Below, one piece after another: positions 1 through 7,599 of a DNA stretch of 14,992 nucleotides; position 1 is the first letter of the stretch; the number at the start of each line of letters is the position of its first letter. The stretch is from Pseudomonadota bacterium. GTDB taxonomy: Bacteria > Myxococcota_A > Polyangia > Polyangiales > Polyangiaceae. The notes under the pieces are model-generated. The model was not told the origin of the DNA. It saw nothing but the letters and a program-made list of their open reading frames with translations, and did not search any database. The stretch lies in the NCBI GenBank assembly GCA_023460875.1, contig JAEWOQ010000428.1, positions 1 to 14,992 of the forward strand, read 5' to 3'. The translations under genes were made by a program, and so were the position numbers.

Positions 1-76
1 GCTCGACGGCGGCACCCTTCGAGGCAGGGGCATCGGTCGTCGGCAAGGACAGCGAGGGCGTCAGGACGAGAGACAT
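1..76 (-). CDS. Possible N-terminus of a gene leaving the left edge
   Basis: An ATG at 76-74 on the minus strand opens a frame that stays open to the window edge, giving 25 codons (MSLVLTPSLSLPTTDAPASK and onward). Wobble positions in this frame are mostly G or C up to about position 90 and become AT-rich beyond it, which fits a coding boundary here. No strong ribosome binding site is visible upstream. The wobble phase is shared with a plus-strand frame that runs in from the left and stops at 103-105, so a rightward gene ending at 105 is equally possible. The stretch is too short to assign any function. Confidence 0.3.
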   Translation of the reverse strand, partial: MSLVLTPSLSLPTTDAPASKGAAVE

Positions 77-408
77 GGCTGGCTCGTGGGTTGTAGGACG
101 ATAGCGTGAGTGACCGATGAACTATGCCAGGCAGCCCCGAGCGCCAGGACTTAGGACCCGCAGGGGGAGGGGGTGGACGTCCGAGCGACTCTCAGGTTCA
201 TCTACCATGTAGGTTTCCTGGGGCCACATTACCACATGTCGATTCCCCCGGATCTGGGGGCGCGACCGGAGAAAATCGCTGGGCGCCTTTTTTTTCGCCG
301 AGAATCGCGTGTCTGTCCGACAACTGCATTAAGCTAGAGGAGTGCAGGGCCGCTCGTGAACGAGGGGCTCGAGATTGAGGTACTGACACAAAGACCGCGG
401 AGAACGAG
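77..408. other. Intergenic region, no convincing gene
   Basis: About 330 bases with no credible coding frame. The open frames that cross it lack a ribosome binding site and continue into other genes as antisense shadows. It holds a perfect inverted repeat (five C at 245-249, five G at 256-260), a hairpin followed by eight T (259-295, listed separately), and a small TGTCCGACA palindrome near 312-320. I see no further structure. Confidence 0.5.
259..295 (+). terminator. Candidate intrinsic terminator
   Basis: GGCGC at 259-263 can pair with GCGCC at 283-287, with a possible extra CC/GG pairing inside (266-267 with 281-282). The stem is followed directly by eight T at 288-295. That is the usual layout of a factor-independent terminator for rightward transcription. 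The stem is short and the loop long. It would make most sense if a rightward gene enters the window and ends near 105, which is unproven. Confidence 0.4.
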
Positions 409-669
409 ATGGAGTCACCGGAACGAATGGGAATGGGCTGGTCGCTCTGGGTCGTGGGGTGGTCCTTGCTCGTCGGTGGCGGCGCCCTCGTGTTGCCCGT
501 GTTCTTTGTGTTCGGTGCGACCGGGGCCCTGTGGGCGAGCGGCGTCGTGCTGTCGTTGTCGTTGATCCTGGCCTGGTTGTCGGCAGAAGCTGGGCGCGCC
601 GTCAACGCTGAATCGGGTCGGGTCGTCGAGCCCGTGCTCGCCGAGCGGGTGACCTCCAAGGGACGCTGA
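409..669 (+). CDS. Small two-helix membrane protein, function unknown
   Basis: An 86-residue protein that I do not recognise. The ATG at 409 is preceded by GGAGAACG, a suitable ribosome binding site. After a short N-terminus come two hydrophobic segments, roughly residues 11-36 and 38-60, separated by a small turn (FGATGALWA). The polar C-terminal tail is about 25 residues with Arg, Glu and Lys. The predicted form is a helical hairpin in the inner membrane with a cytoplasmic tail. The size and shape recall AtpI-like small membrane proteins, but no defining motif is present. It stands alone upstream of galE, with a hairpin between the two genes. Confidence 0.6.
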   Translation: MESPERMGMGWSLWVVGWSLLVGGGALVLPVFFVFGATGALWASGVVLSLSLILAWLSAEAGRAVNAESGRVVEPVLAERVTSKGR

Positions 670-693
670 GCGGCCACGCGGTCCGCTCGATCT

Positions 694-720
694 CCGGGCG
701 GACCCTAGGCGTGCGCCCGG
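694..720 (+). terminator. Hairpin after the mini-protein gene
   Basis: CCGGGCG at 694-700 and CGCCCGG at 714-720 form a perfect 7-base-pair stem with a 13-base loop, 25 bases after the stop codon of the 86-residue gene. A TTTTCTT run follows only at 732-738, so the T-tract is displaced. It may be a weak terminator or a stabilising 3' hairpin. Confidence 0.35.
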
Positions 721-804
721 CCATCCCCGCTGGTTTTCTTGGTCCTGCGCCGTGAGTGCATTTTCCACGCCCGTTACGGAGCGATTCGCGGTAGGCGATC
801 CGCC

Positions 805-1806
805 ATGCAGGTACTGGTCACCGGCGGAGCGGGCTACATCGGATCCCACGCGCTCCGCGCGCTGCTTCGCAGCGGTCACACCCCCGTCGCCCTCGACAAC
901 CTGAGCCGCGGTCACCGCGAGGCCGTGCCCGCAGACGTGCCCTTCATCGAGCTCGACGTGCGGGACACCGACGCGCTGACGAGAGCGCTCTCCGCACATC
1001 GCATCGAGTGTGTCATGCACTTCGCCGCGCTCGCTTACGTCGGCGAGTCGGTGGCCGAGCCCCTGGCGTACTACGACAACAACACGCGTGGCACCTTGAG
1101 CGTGCTCGAGGCGTTGGAGCGCGCGGACGTGGCGCGGCTCGTCTTCTCGAGCACCTGCGCCTCCTACGGCGAGCCCGAAGAGCTGCCGATCCGCGAGTCG
1201 ACGCCCCAGGCGCCCATCAATCCCTACGGCTCGTCGAAGCTCATGTCGGAGATCATGATCCGCGACTACGCGGCCAAGGCACCGAGCTTCGCCCACGCGG
1301 CGCTGCGGTACTTCAACGTGGCGGGGGCGGCTGAAGACGGATCGGTGGGAGAGGACCACGATCCAGAGACGCACCTGATCCCCGTGATCCTCCAGGCTGC
1401 CCTCGGGCGGCGAGAGGGCGTCACCATCTTCGGTGAGGACTACGCGACCCCCGATGGCACATGCGTGCGGGACTACATCCACGTGGAGGATCTAGTGGAG
1501 GCTCACGTCCGCGTGATGGAGGCGCTCGAGCCCGGTGACGCGCGCGTCTACAATTTGGGGATCGGACGAGGTTACAGCGTGCGGGAGATCATCGACGCGG
1601 CGGAGCGGGTGGTGGGCACGCCGCTGACCGTGACGCGAGGAGCGCGCCGCCCCGGAGATCCCCCGAGCCTCTACGCCGACGCCAGCAAGATCGAGCGTGA
1701 GCTCGGCTGGCGCGCCCAGCGCACGGACATCGAGGAGATCATCCGGAGCGCGTACCGCTGGTTCCAGGCGCATCCCCAGGGCTACGGCGCGAGCCGATCG
1801 ACGTGA
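805..1806 (+). CDS. galE: UDP-glucose 4-epimerase
   Basis: A 333-residue short-chain dehydrogenase/reductase of the extended type, close to the usual GalE length of about 330-340. It interconverts UDP-glucose and UDP-galactose in the cytoplasm using tightly bound NAD, supplying galactosyl units for polysaccharide and LPS. Visible marks are the N-terminal NAD-binding GGAGYIG at residues 7-13, the acidic DN after the second strand (31-32), SSTCASYG at 115-122 carrying the catalytic Ser/Thr region, and the catalytic Tyr141-x3-Lys145 (YGSSK). RYFNVAGA and the DGTCVRDYIHVEDL signature follow in the second half. I chose ATG 805 because the protein then starts one residue before the first beta strand (MQVLVTGG). 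The frame can be extended to a TTG at 739, but those 22 extra residues do not resemble the family. The close paralogue possibility is an epimerase for other UDP-hexoses. Confidence 0.95.
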   Translation: MQVLVTGGAGYIGSHALRALLRSGHTPVALDNLSRGHREAVPADVPFIELDVRDTDALTRALSAHRIECVMHFAALAYVGESVAEPLAYYDNNTRGTLSVLEALERADVARLVFSSTCASYGEPEELPIRESTPQAPINPYGSSKLMSEIMIRDYAAKAPSFAHAALRYFNVAGAAEDGSVGEDHDPETHLIPVILQAALGRREGVTIFGEDYATPDGTCVRDYIHVEDLVEAHVRVMEALEPGDARVYNLGIGRGYSVREIIDAAERVVGTPLTVTRGARRPGDPPSLYADASKIERELGWRAQRTDIEEIIRSAYRWFQAHPQGYGASRST

Positions 1807-1901
1807 GACCGTAGCGCGCGAGACCTTGCGCGGCGCACGCGGCTCGGCGTCGGGGAACGCCACTAGCCTTGGGGCGCCGCTCACTCCCCGCTCAGCCCCG
1901 C

Positions 1902-4460
1902 TCAGGGGAGGAGCGCGAGGAGGTCAGCGCCCAGCTGCGCGAGGCTCGCGGGATCGAGCTCCCGCGCGTGCCGGGCCCAGCGCTGGGCGGCCTCCCGCTG
2001 CTCGAGATCGAAGAGGACCTGCGCCAAGCCAGCCGCTGCGGCTGCGTTCTGCGGGTCCAAGGTCACGGCGCGCCGAAAGTAGCGCTCGGCGCGGGGCAAA
2101 TCACTGCTGCGAGCGGCCCGCTGTGCGCCCCGTGTGTGGCTGCGGCTCACCGCCTCGAGCTTCGCGGTCTCGGCGCCCGTGAGCTGCATCGTCGTGAGCC
2201 AGTGTCGGCGCGCTTCAGCGACGTCCCCGCGTTGGTTCGCGATGTCTCCGAGCAGCTCCCGCGCGGAGCGGTTCGCGGGATCGTGTTGGAGGGCGACCTC
2301 CGCCCAGTGCTGGGCGTTCTTGAGTGAGCGATCCGTGAGATATAGCTGCGCGAGGCCCTCGCTGGCGGGCCCAGCCGGCTCGAGGAGCGCGGCTTTGCAC
2401 ATGAGGAGGCGCGCTTCCTCGACGTTCCCGGCCACGAGCTGCTTGCGGGCGCGGTGGAGGTACCTGGACGCCATCGCGCGGGACTCACCGGCGACGGAGG
2501 TCGACTCCTCGCAGGGGGTCATGTGGATGTCGGGGCTCACCTGGAACAGCTCGCGGTCGCGCTCGCCGGCGGGGTCCATCGCGGGCGGATCGTCCGCGCT
2601 GGCGGAGGGAGGGGACGCGGCGCTCGCGCCGGGCGTCGAGGGAGCGCTCGCTGGCGGCTCTTGGGGTGGCAGCTCGTCGGGCGTCGCGCCTTGGAGGGTG
2701 GTGACAGGCGCCTCGAGATCGTTGCCTCGGGCGAGAGCGGCGACGAACGGCGCCAGCAGCAGCAAGGCGCCGACCCCGAGGGCCGCGTGACGGCGGGGCG
2801 GCGAGAGCTCGCGCCAGCGAGGAGCGATCCAGCTCCGGAGCCCTGACCAACCCTGGCGAGCCCGTGCCAACCCGGAACGAAGGAGCCGCTGGAGCACGAG
2901 CTGGGCCGCGCGGGCGCGGCCTCCCGACTCGGCGTGGGGCTCCGACGACGCTCGATGAGGCACCGAGAGCGAGGCCGAGACCAGCGCACGATCGGTGGCG
3001 CGGGTGAGGAGCTCCTCGATGGACGCCCCCAGGTCGGTGGTAGGCGGGGGCTCCCGGATCTCGGCGGCGTGGACGTGGCACTCCGGGTGGGCGACGAGCC
3101 ACTCGAGGGCTCGCTCGGGGGGCAGGGGAGTCGACTCGCTCGGGGGGCCTCCGTCGAGGTGGGCGCTCAGGGCGCGACCGCCGATCAGGTCCCAGGAGAG
3201 CCGGAGATCGCCCTCGACGCAGGTGAGTCGCGTAGGTCGCGCGCGCTCGCCGAGCACCGCGAGCAACCGCAGCACCCCGAGCTGGTCGAGGCGCACGTGG
3301 ATCTCCGCTCCAGCGGTGAGGCGCTCCCGCAGTGCGGCTTCTTCGACGTCCAGGGGGAGCAGCAGCGGGGCGAGGGGGCGGAGGTCCACGTCCCCGGAGC
3401 TCTCCTGGAAGAGGCGCGTCAAGGGGAGGACCAGGAGACGGACGTGGCGCAGGAAGGGATCCTCCCGCAAGGCTTCCAGCCAGGCGGTGCGGGCCAGGAG
3501 GCTCCCCTCGTCGACCACGAGCCCGTGGGGCGCGAGGCGCCGGAGCAGGTGCCAGCGGGTGGCGTCCAGATCGGGGGAGACGAGCTGGGTCGTCACGCCG
3601 TGGCGCCGGAGCTCCTCGGCGACCGCACCTGCGCGCGTCAGATCCGTGTCCACCAGGCCGAGGCGCAGGGGAGGGAGCGTCTGCTCGCCGAAGGGGAGCG
3701 AGGCGCTCGTCGCGGCAGCCTCACCGCCTCCAGCGGGGTTCGCGCTGATGGGTCGGAGGTCGTCGACCTGGGGGGGCGCTTTGGGTGGCGGCCTCGAAGA
3801 GATGGAGCGAGCGGCGTGAGCGTCGTTGTTCGAGGTCGCGGGGGCTTTCGTGGGGACGTGTGCGCTCCGCGCTTTGGGTGGCGGCCTCGAAGAGATGGGG
3901 CGCGCGGCGTGAGCGTCGTTGTTCGAGGTCGCGGGGGCTTTCGTGGGGACGTGAGTGCTGTGGTCGTCGCGCGCCCCCGTCGTGGATGCCTTCGCGACGT
4001 CGCGCGCTCTCTGGTCGGTGCGGGCAGTCGTCGTGGCTGCTTTGGCGGGGAGGTGTGCGCTCCTTGCGGCGGGTGCCACGGACGGGGTCCGCTGGAGGGG
4101 TTCGCCGCGTGCCGCGCGTTCGCCGAACTCGGTGATGCGCGCCGCGAGCAGGGGCGCGGCGGTTCCGCACGAGAGCACGGCGCCGATGACCCGCTCTCCA
4201 CGGGCCCGCAGCGCCCGATGCTCCCTCCAGTCGGCGAGGACCACGAGGGGCGTGCTCGGCTCCTGATGTTTGAGGAGCGCGATGATCCGGTCGAGGTCTC
4301 CCGTGGACGTCGCCACGACCAGATCTGGGGCGACGGCGATCACCGCTGGTTCGAGCTGCTCGAGCGGGGTCGTCTCCACGAAGGCGCCCTTCGCAGAGAG
4401 CTGCTCCTCGAGCCCGCGCGGGAGCTCGGCAGGATTGACCAAGAGCAGAGTCGCTTCCAT
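1902..4460 (-). CDS. Membrane protein with degenerate receiver domains, DUF4388-like domain and TPRs
   Basis: An 852-residue multidomain protein without an exact match I can name. In order: a receiver-like fold at about 1-118; a Pro/Ala/Thr/Arg linker (120-260) with two near-identical 31-residue units at about 169-199 and 200-230 and a diverged relative near 134-160; a second receiver-like fold (263-385) keeping an LVDTD strand and a central LVVDEGS; and a segment resembling the DUF4388/PatA N-terminal domain (386-490). A membrane helix lies at about 559-577, followed by a Pro/Ser/Ala linker and a block of TPR-like helices from about 640 to the end, with DPANRSARELLGDIA and DPQNAAAAAGLAQVLF units. 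Neither receiver shows the full phosphorylation set (the Lys near the end is missing), so they are probably pseudo-receivers. The role is likely signalling or scaffolding across the inner membrane, with TPRs binding partners. It is tail-to-tail with galE and 211 bases downstream of cysA, with no proven link to either. Confidence 0.8.
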   Translation of the reverse strand: MEATLLLVNPAELPRGLEEQLSAKGAFVETTPLEQLEPAVIAVAPDLVVATSTGDLDRIIALLKHQEPSTPLVVLADWREHRALRARGERVIGAVLSCGTAAPLLAARITEFGERAARGEPLQRTPSVAPAARSAHLPAKAATTTARTDQRARDVAKASTTGARDDHSTHVPTKAPATSNNDAHAARPISSRPPPKARSAHVPTKAPATSNNDAHAARSISSRPPPKAPPQVDDLRPISANPAGGGEAAATSASLPFGEQTLPPLRLGLVDTDLTRAGAVAEELRRHGVTTQLVSPDLDATRWHLLRRLAPHGLVVDEGSLLARTAWLEALREDPFLRHVRLLVLPLTRLFQESSGDVDLRPLAPLLLPLDVEEAALRERLTAGAEIHVRLDQLGVLRLLAVLGERARPTRLTCVEGDLRLSWDLIGGRALSAHLDGGPPSESTPLPPERALEWLVAHPECHVHAAEIREPPPTTDLGASIEELLTRATDRALVSASLSVPHRASSEPHAESGGRARAAQLVLQRLLRSGLARARQGWSGLRSWIAPRWRELSPPRRHAALGVGALLLLAPFVAALARGNDLEAPVTTLQGATPDELPPQEPPASAPSTPGASAASPPSASADDPPAMDPAGERDRELFQVSPDIHMTPCEESTSVAGESRAMASRYLHRARKQLVAGNVEEARLLMCKAALLEPAGPASEGLAQLYLTDRSLKNAQHWAEVALQHDPANRSARELLGDIANQRGDVAEARRHWLTTMQLTGAETAKLEAVSRSHTRGAQRAARSSDLPRAERYFRRAVTLDPQNAAAAAGLAQVLFDLEQREAAQRWARHARELDPASLAQLGADLLALLP
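3776..3953 (-). repeat. 93-base tandem duplication inside the TPR/receiver gene
   Basis: Bases 3776-3860 and 3869-3953 are 85-base direct repeats with a 93-base period and only two mismatches seen by eye (near 3806 and 3810). Because 93 is a multiple of three, the reading frame is kept and the linker gains one 31-residue unit (core HVPTKAPATSNNDAHAAR). The near identity of DNA as well as protein points to a recent duplication. Confidence 0.9.
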
Positions 4461-4671
4461 CCCCAGATCCGAGACTCACAGGCTACCGGCCGAGGGTCGT
4501 CACGTCACCCCCGGGTCCCGTTCCGCCCACGCGGTGAAGATCTGCTCTGCAGCCCACTTTCTGCGACACGTCGCTCCCTGGTGCCCTGGCCAAGACGATC
4601 TCATCGGCGCACACGAACTCACCATCTGGTCATCGTTCCAGGGCGCCGACGTCGCGCCGCGCTTATCGCCA
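4461..4671. other. Intergenic region between cysA and the TPR/receiver gene
   Basis: This gap contains no supported gene. Near the cysA stop lies an almost perfect inverted repeat (GGCGC at 4642-4646, GCGCC at 4654-4658, with palindromic GACGTC between). It could act as an operon-end hairpin for the leftward sulfate operon, but no T-run follows on that strand. A promoter for the 852-residue gene would be expected here, yet no clear -35/-10 pair stands out. Confidence 0.4.
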
Positions 4672-5766
4672 TCAGATCACGTAGTTGTGCCGAGGTGTGA
4701 CCTTGACGTGGCGTAGCCGCACGACGACCTCGGCGCCGAGATCGATGGCGCGCTCCTCCAGCTCGTGGTGTGGCATCTGCACAAAGATCAGATCGCCATC
4801 CCGGAGCAGCACGGAGACCTTCGCGTGCGCGCCGACGCGGACCAGGCGCTCGACCCGACCCACGGGGCCGCGGCTCGGGCCAGCGTCGAGGCGCTCGAGC
4901 TGGACGTCATGGGGGCGCACGTAGGCTTCGACCGCGGCTCCGTCCTCTAGGCCGTGTCCGGGAGCCTCCAGCGCTTGCGCGGAGAACTCCGTAGCAAAGC
5001 CGCCGCGGAGCTCGGCGCGACCCCGACGGACGCTGCCCGTGAGGACCTTGGCGCCCCCCAGGAAGGACGCGACGAAGGCGTTGGCGGGGTTCTCGTAGAG
5101 GTCTCCGGGGCTACCGGCCTGTTCGACCTTGCCGCCCCGCAGCAACACGACGTGCTCGGAGAGCTCGAGCGCTTCCTCCTGGTCGTGCGTGACGAGGAGA
5201 GTGGTCACCTGGGTCTGCTCGTGAAAGCGATGCAGCCACTCACGCAGCTCGAGTCGAACCTGCGTGTCGAGCGCACCGAAGGGCTCGTCGAGGAGGAGCA
5301 CACGGGGGCTCGGCGCGAGCGCGCGGGCGAGCGCGACGCGCTGGCGTTGCCCGCCGGAGAGCTGCGTGGGCAGTCGGTTCCGGTAATCGGCGAGCTGTAC
5401 CAGCTCGAGCAGCTCCTCGACTCGCTCGCGGATCGCGCGCGGATCGGTGCGGCGTACGCTGAGCCCGAAGCCGACGTTTTCGGCCACGCTCATGTGGTTG
5501 AAGAGGGCGTAGTTCTGAAAGACGAACCCGACCTGTCGCTCACGCACCGGCGTCGCCGTGACGTCGTGGCCGTGGATCTCGACCGCACCGCCGTCGAGGG
5601 ACTCCAGGCCGGCGACGAGCCGGAGCACGGTGGATTTGCCGGATCCGGACGGTCCCAGCAGGGACGTGATGCCACGCTCCGGAGCTTGGAAGGAGACGGA
5701 GTCGACGGCGAGGACCTCTCGACGGGATCCGAAGCGCTTGATGAGCCCAGTGACTCGAACGGACAT
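4672..5766 (-). CDS. cysA: Sulfate/thiosulfate ABC transporter ATP-binding protein
   Basis: A 364-residue cytoplasmic ATPase that powers the CysTW permease. All ABC motifs are intact: Walker A GPSGSGKST at 38-46, Q-loop Gln84 in FVFQNYALF, signature LSGGQ at 136-140, Walker B LLLDEP at 157-162 and H-loop His194. The last third (about 240-364) forms the regulatory TOBE-type domain typical of CysA, with VEAYVRPHDVQLER followed by HAKVSVLLRDGDLIFVQMP. The length matches the family. The ATG at 5766 is preceded by GGAGAAAGC, which is present twice in tandem. It is the last gene of the operon, 73 bases after cysW. The sulfate assignment rests on the neighbouring Sbp, CysT and CysW; alone it could be read as a molybdate- or spermidine-type ATPase. 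Confidence 0.95.
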   Translation of the reverse strand: MSVRVTGLIKRFGSRREVLAVDSVSFQAPERGITSLLGPSGSGKSTVLRLVAGLESLDGGAVEIHGHDVTATPVRERQVGFVFQNYALFNHMSVAENVGFGLSVRRTDPRAIRERVEELLELVQLADYRNRLPTQLSGGQRQRVALARALAPSPRVLLLDEPFGALDTQVRLELREWLHRFHEQTQVTTLLVTHDQEEALELSEHVVLLRGGKVEQAGSPGDLYENPANAFVASFLGGAKVLTGSVRRGRAELRGGFATEFSAQALEAPGHGLEDGAAVEAYVRPHDVQLERLDAGPSRGPVGRVERLVRVGAHAKVSVLLRDGDLIFVQMPHHELEERAIDLGAEVVVRLRHVKVTPRHNYVI

Positions 5767-5767
5767 T

Positions 5768-5790
5768 GCTTTCTCCAGGGAGCTTTCTCC
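5768..5790 (-). promoter_or_regulatory. Duplicated Shine-Dalgarno upstream of cysA
   Basis: On the minus strand the 9-mer GGAGAAAGC occurs at 5790-5782 and again at 5776-5768, a 14-base period. The second copy is ideally placed before the cysA ATG at 5766. The first may be a standby ribosome site that boosts translation of the ATPase, which is separated from cysW by 73 bases. Confidence 0.55.
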
Positions 5791-5839
5791 GGGGGTGCGG
5801 TGAAGGGACGCGAATCAGGAGGCGGCGCGGAGTGGCCCG

Positions 5840-6766
5840 TCAGCCCGCCGCGACGCTGCGCGCGGCGGCCGGGATGACGGCCCGGGTGGCGAGATCGGTG
5901 GTGCGCTGCTCCGCCCGCCACTCGACCCATTGCTTGAGCACGAGCGTGACGATCGCCAGGAGAGCCAGCAGGGACGAGACGGCGAAGGCGCCGACGAAGG
6001 CGTACTCTCCGTAGAGGACCTCCACGTGGAGAGGCAGGGTGTTCGTCTCGCCGCGGATGTGACCGGACACGACGCTGACGGCGCCGAACTCGCCCATCGC
6101 CCGGGCGTTGCATAGAATGACGCCGTAGATCACCCCCCACTTCACCTTGGGGAGGGTCACCCGCCACAGGATCTGCCACCCCGTCGCACCCAGGGTGAGC
6201 GCAGCTTCCTCCTCGTCGCTGCCCTGCGCTTGCATCACGGCGAGCACCTCGCGGGTCACCAAAGGGAAGGTGATGAACGTGGTGGCGAGCACGATCCCAG
6301 GCACCGCGAAGATGACGCGGACGTCCCAGGCCGCGAGCAGCGGTCCGAACCAGCCGTGCGCACCGAAGAGCAGGACGAAGATCAAGCCCGCGATCACCGG
6401 GGAGACGCTGAACGGTAGATCGATGAGCGTGACGAGGGCGCTCTTGCCCGGGAAGTCGTACTTGGACAGCAGCCACGCGCTCATGACGCCGAAGACGAGG
6501 TTCAGCGGGACGGCGATGCCCGCGGCGAGCAGCGTCAGGCGCACGGCGGACAGCGTCTCATCGTCGGCGAGCGCGGCCAGGTACGCGTCGACGCCGTCGG
6601 CGAGGGCCGACGAGAACACGATGACGAGCGGCACCAACAGAAAGACACAGAGGAAGAGCAGAGCGGCGCCGATGAGGAGCCAGCGGGCCACGGGGCTCTC
6701 CTCGGAGGTGGCGCGGTGCCTCGCGTCGCGGCTCTGCCCGCCAGGCGGAGAGATGGGGCGGCTCAC
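5840..6766 (-). CDS. cysW: Sulfate ABC transporter permease CysW
   Basis: A 308-residue inner-membrane permease that pairs with CysT to form the sulfate/thiosulfate channel. After about 25 polar residues come the first helix (about 28-53) and further hydrophobic segments. The cytoplasmic EAA loop that docks onto CysA is at about 186-206 (EEEAALTLGATGWQILWRVT), and the CysW-typical ARAMGEFGAVSVVSGHIRG follows. Both fit the CysW family. The start is GTG at 6766-6764, which overlaps the cysT stop by four bases (GTGA), so translation is probably coupled. The C-terminal 20 residues (after RTTDLATRAV) are poorly conserved Ala/Arg-rich sequence. Confidence 0.94.
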   Translation of the reverse strand: MSRPISPPGGQSRDARHRATSEESPVARWLLIGAALLFLCVFLLVPLVIVFSSALADGVDAYLAALADDETLSAVRLTLLAAGIAVPLNLVFGVMSAWLLSKYDFPGKSALVTLIDLPFSVSPVIAGLIFVLLFGAHGWFGPLLAAWDVRVIFAVPGIVLATTFITFPLVTREVLAVMQAQGSDEEEAALTLGATGWQILWRVTLPKVKWGVIYGVILCNARAMGEFGAVSVVSGHIRGETNTLPLHVEVLYGEYAFVGAFAVSSLLALLAIVTLVLKQWVEWRAEQRTTDLATRAVIPAAARSVAAG

Positions 6767-7581
6767 GACGCTCCTCGGACGCGCCGCTGCAGCAGGTTGA
6801 TCGCGAGCAACGCGAGGAAGGACGCGGTCAGCATGACGCAGGCGATGGCGGTCGCGCCTGCGTAGTCGTATTGCTCGAGCTTGGTGACGATGAGGAGCGG
6901 GGCGATCTCCGTCTTCATCGGCATGTTCCCGGAGATGAAGACGACGGAGCCGTACTCACCGACGCCGCGCGCGAAGGCGAGCGCGAAACCAGTGAGCGCC
7001 GCGGGATAGAGCCCCGGCAGGAGCACCCGACGAAAGGTCTGCCAACGTGTCGCGCCCAGGATCGCGGCGGCCTCCTCGAGGCTCGGGTCCAGCTCTTCGA
7101 GCACCGGCTGCACCGTGCGGATGACGAACGGGATGCCGATGAAGGTCAATGCGACGAAAATGCCGAGCGGGGTGAAGGCCACGCGCACCCCGAGGCGGCC
7201 CAGGGGCTCTCCGAGCGGGCCGTTTGGCGCGTACGCCGCCGTCAGCGCGATGCCGGCCACGGCCGTGGGCAGCGCGAAGGGCAGGTCGACGAAGGCGTCG
7301 ACGAGCTTGCGCCCTGGGAAGCGGTAGCGCACGAGCACCCAGGCTACGAGCACCCCGAACACGGCGTTCAGGGCAGCGGCGAGCAGCGCGAGCCCGAAGG
7401 TGAGGCGGTACGAGGCGATGGCCCGCGCGTCGAGGGCGCTCCGCCAGAACTCGGTGAAGCCCAAGCCGCCGGCCTTCACGGCCAGCGCCGACAGGGGGAG
7501 CAGCACCAACAAGCCGAGATAGAAGACCGTGTAGCCCAAGCTGAGGCCGAAGCCGGGGAGCACGCCGCGCCGTCGCAACAT
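6763..7581 (-). CDS. cysT: Sulfate ABC transporter permease CysT (CysU)
   Basis: A 272-residue inner-membrane permease, the usual length for CysT. The first helix spans about 13-35. The characteristic DLPFALPTAVAGIALT lies at about 99-114, the EAA loop at about 169-190 (EEAAAILGATRWQTFRRVLL), and RGVGEYGSVVFISGNMP after residue 204; the last is a strong mark of the CysT family. ATG 7581 is preceded by GAAAGGA at a suitable distance. It starts 18 bases after sbp ends and overlaps cysW by four bases, as expected for an operon in which the binding protein is read first. Together with CysW it forms the channel for sulfate or thiosulfate delivered by Sbp. Confidence 0.95.
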   Translation of the reverse strand: MLRRRGVLPGFGLSLGYTVFYLGLLVLLPLSALAVKAGGLGFTEFWRSALDARAIASYRLTFGLALLAAALNAVFGVLVAWVLVRYRFPGRKLVDAFVDLPFALPTAVAGIALTAAYAPNGPLGEPLGRLGVRVAFTPLGIFVALTFIGIPFVIRTVQPVLEELDPSLEEAAAILGATRWQTFRRVLLPGLYPAALTGFALAFARGVGEYGSVVFISGNMPMKTEIAPLLIVTKLEQYDYAGATAIACVMLTASFLALLAINLLQRRVRGAS

Positions 7582-7599
7582 CGCCGCCAGGTCCTTTCG

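Noticed and set aside
323..338. Fourth possible copy of the 16-base motif (ACTGCATTAAGCTAGA)
   Set aside because: It agrees with copy 1 at only about 10 of 16 positions, misses the conserved GAT end, and is not placed on a visible promoter.
415..1482. A 355-codon open frame on the minus strand
   Set aside because: It lies antisense to galE and the mini-protein gene, which have clear family motifs or a good start. Its protein is Arg/Gly/Val-rich without domains, a typical high-GC shadow.
1884..1909. CCCC/GGGG pairing between galE and the converging TPR gene as a bidirectional terminator
   Set aside because: The short C/G runs overlap the stop codon of the minus-strand gene, no T or A run flanks them, and such runs are common in this GC-rich DNA.
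4642..4658. Inverted repeat after cysA as an operon terminator
   Set aside because: The stem is good but no T-run follows in the direction of transcription and GACGTC leaves almost no loop. I therefore mention it only as part of the intergenic region.
2934..4700. A 588-codon open frame on the plus strand
   Set aside because: It is antisense to the 852-residue gene, runs past it into the cysA end, lacks recognisable domains and shows the Gly/Arg bias of a shadow frame.
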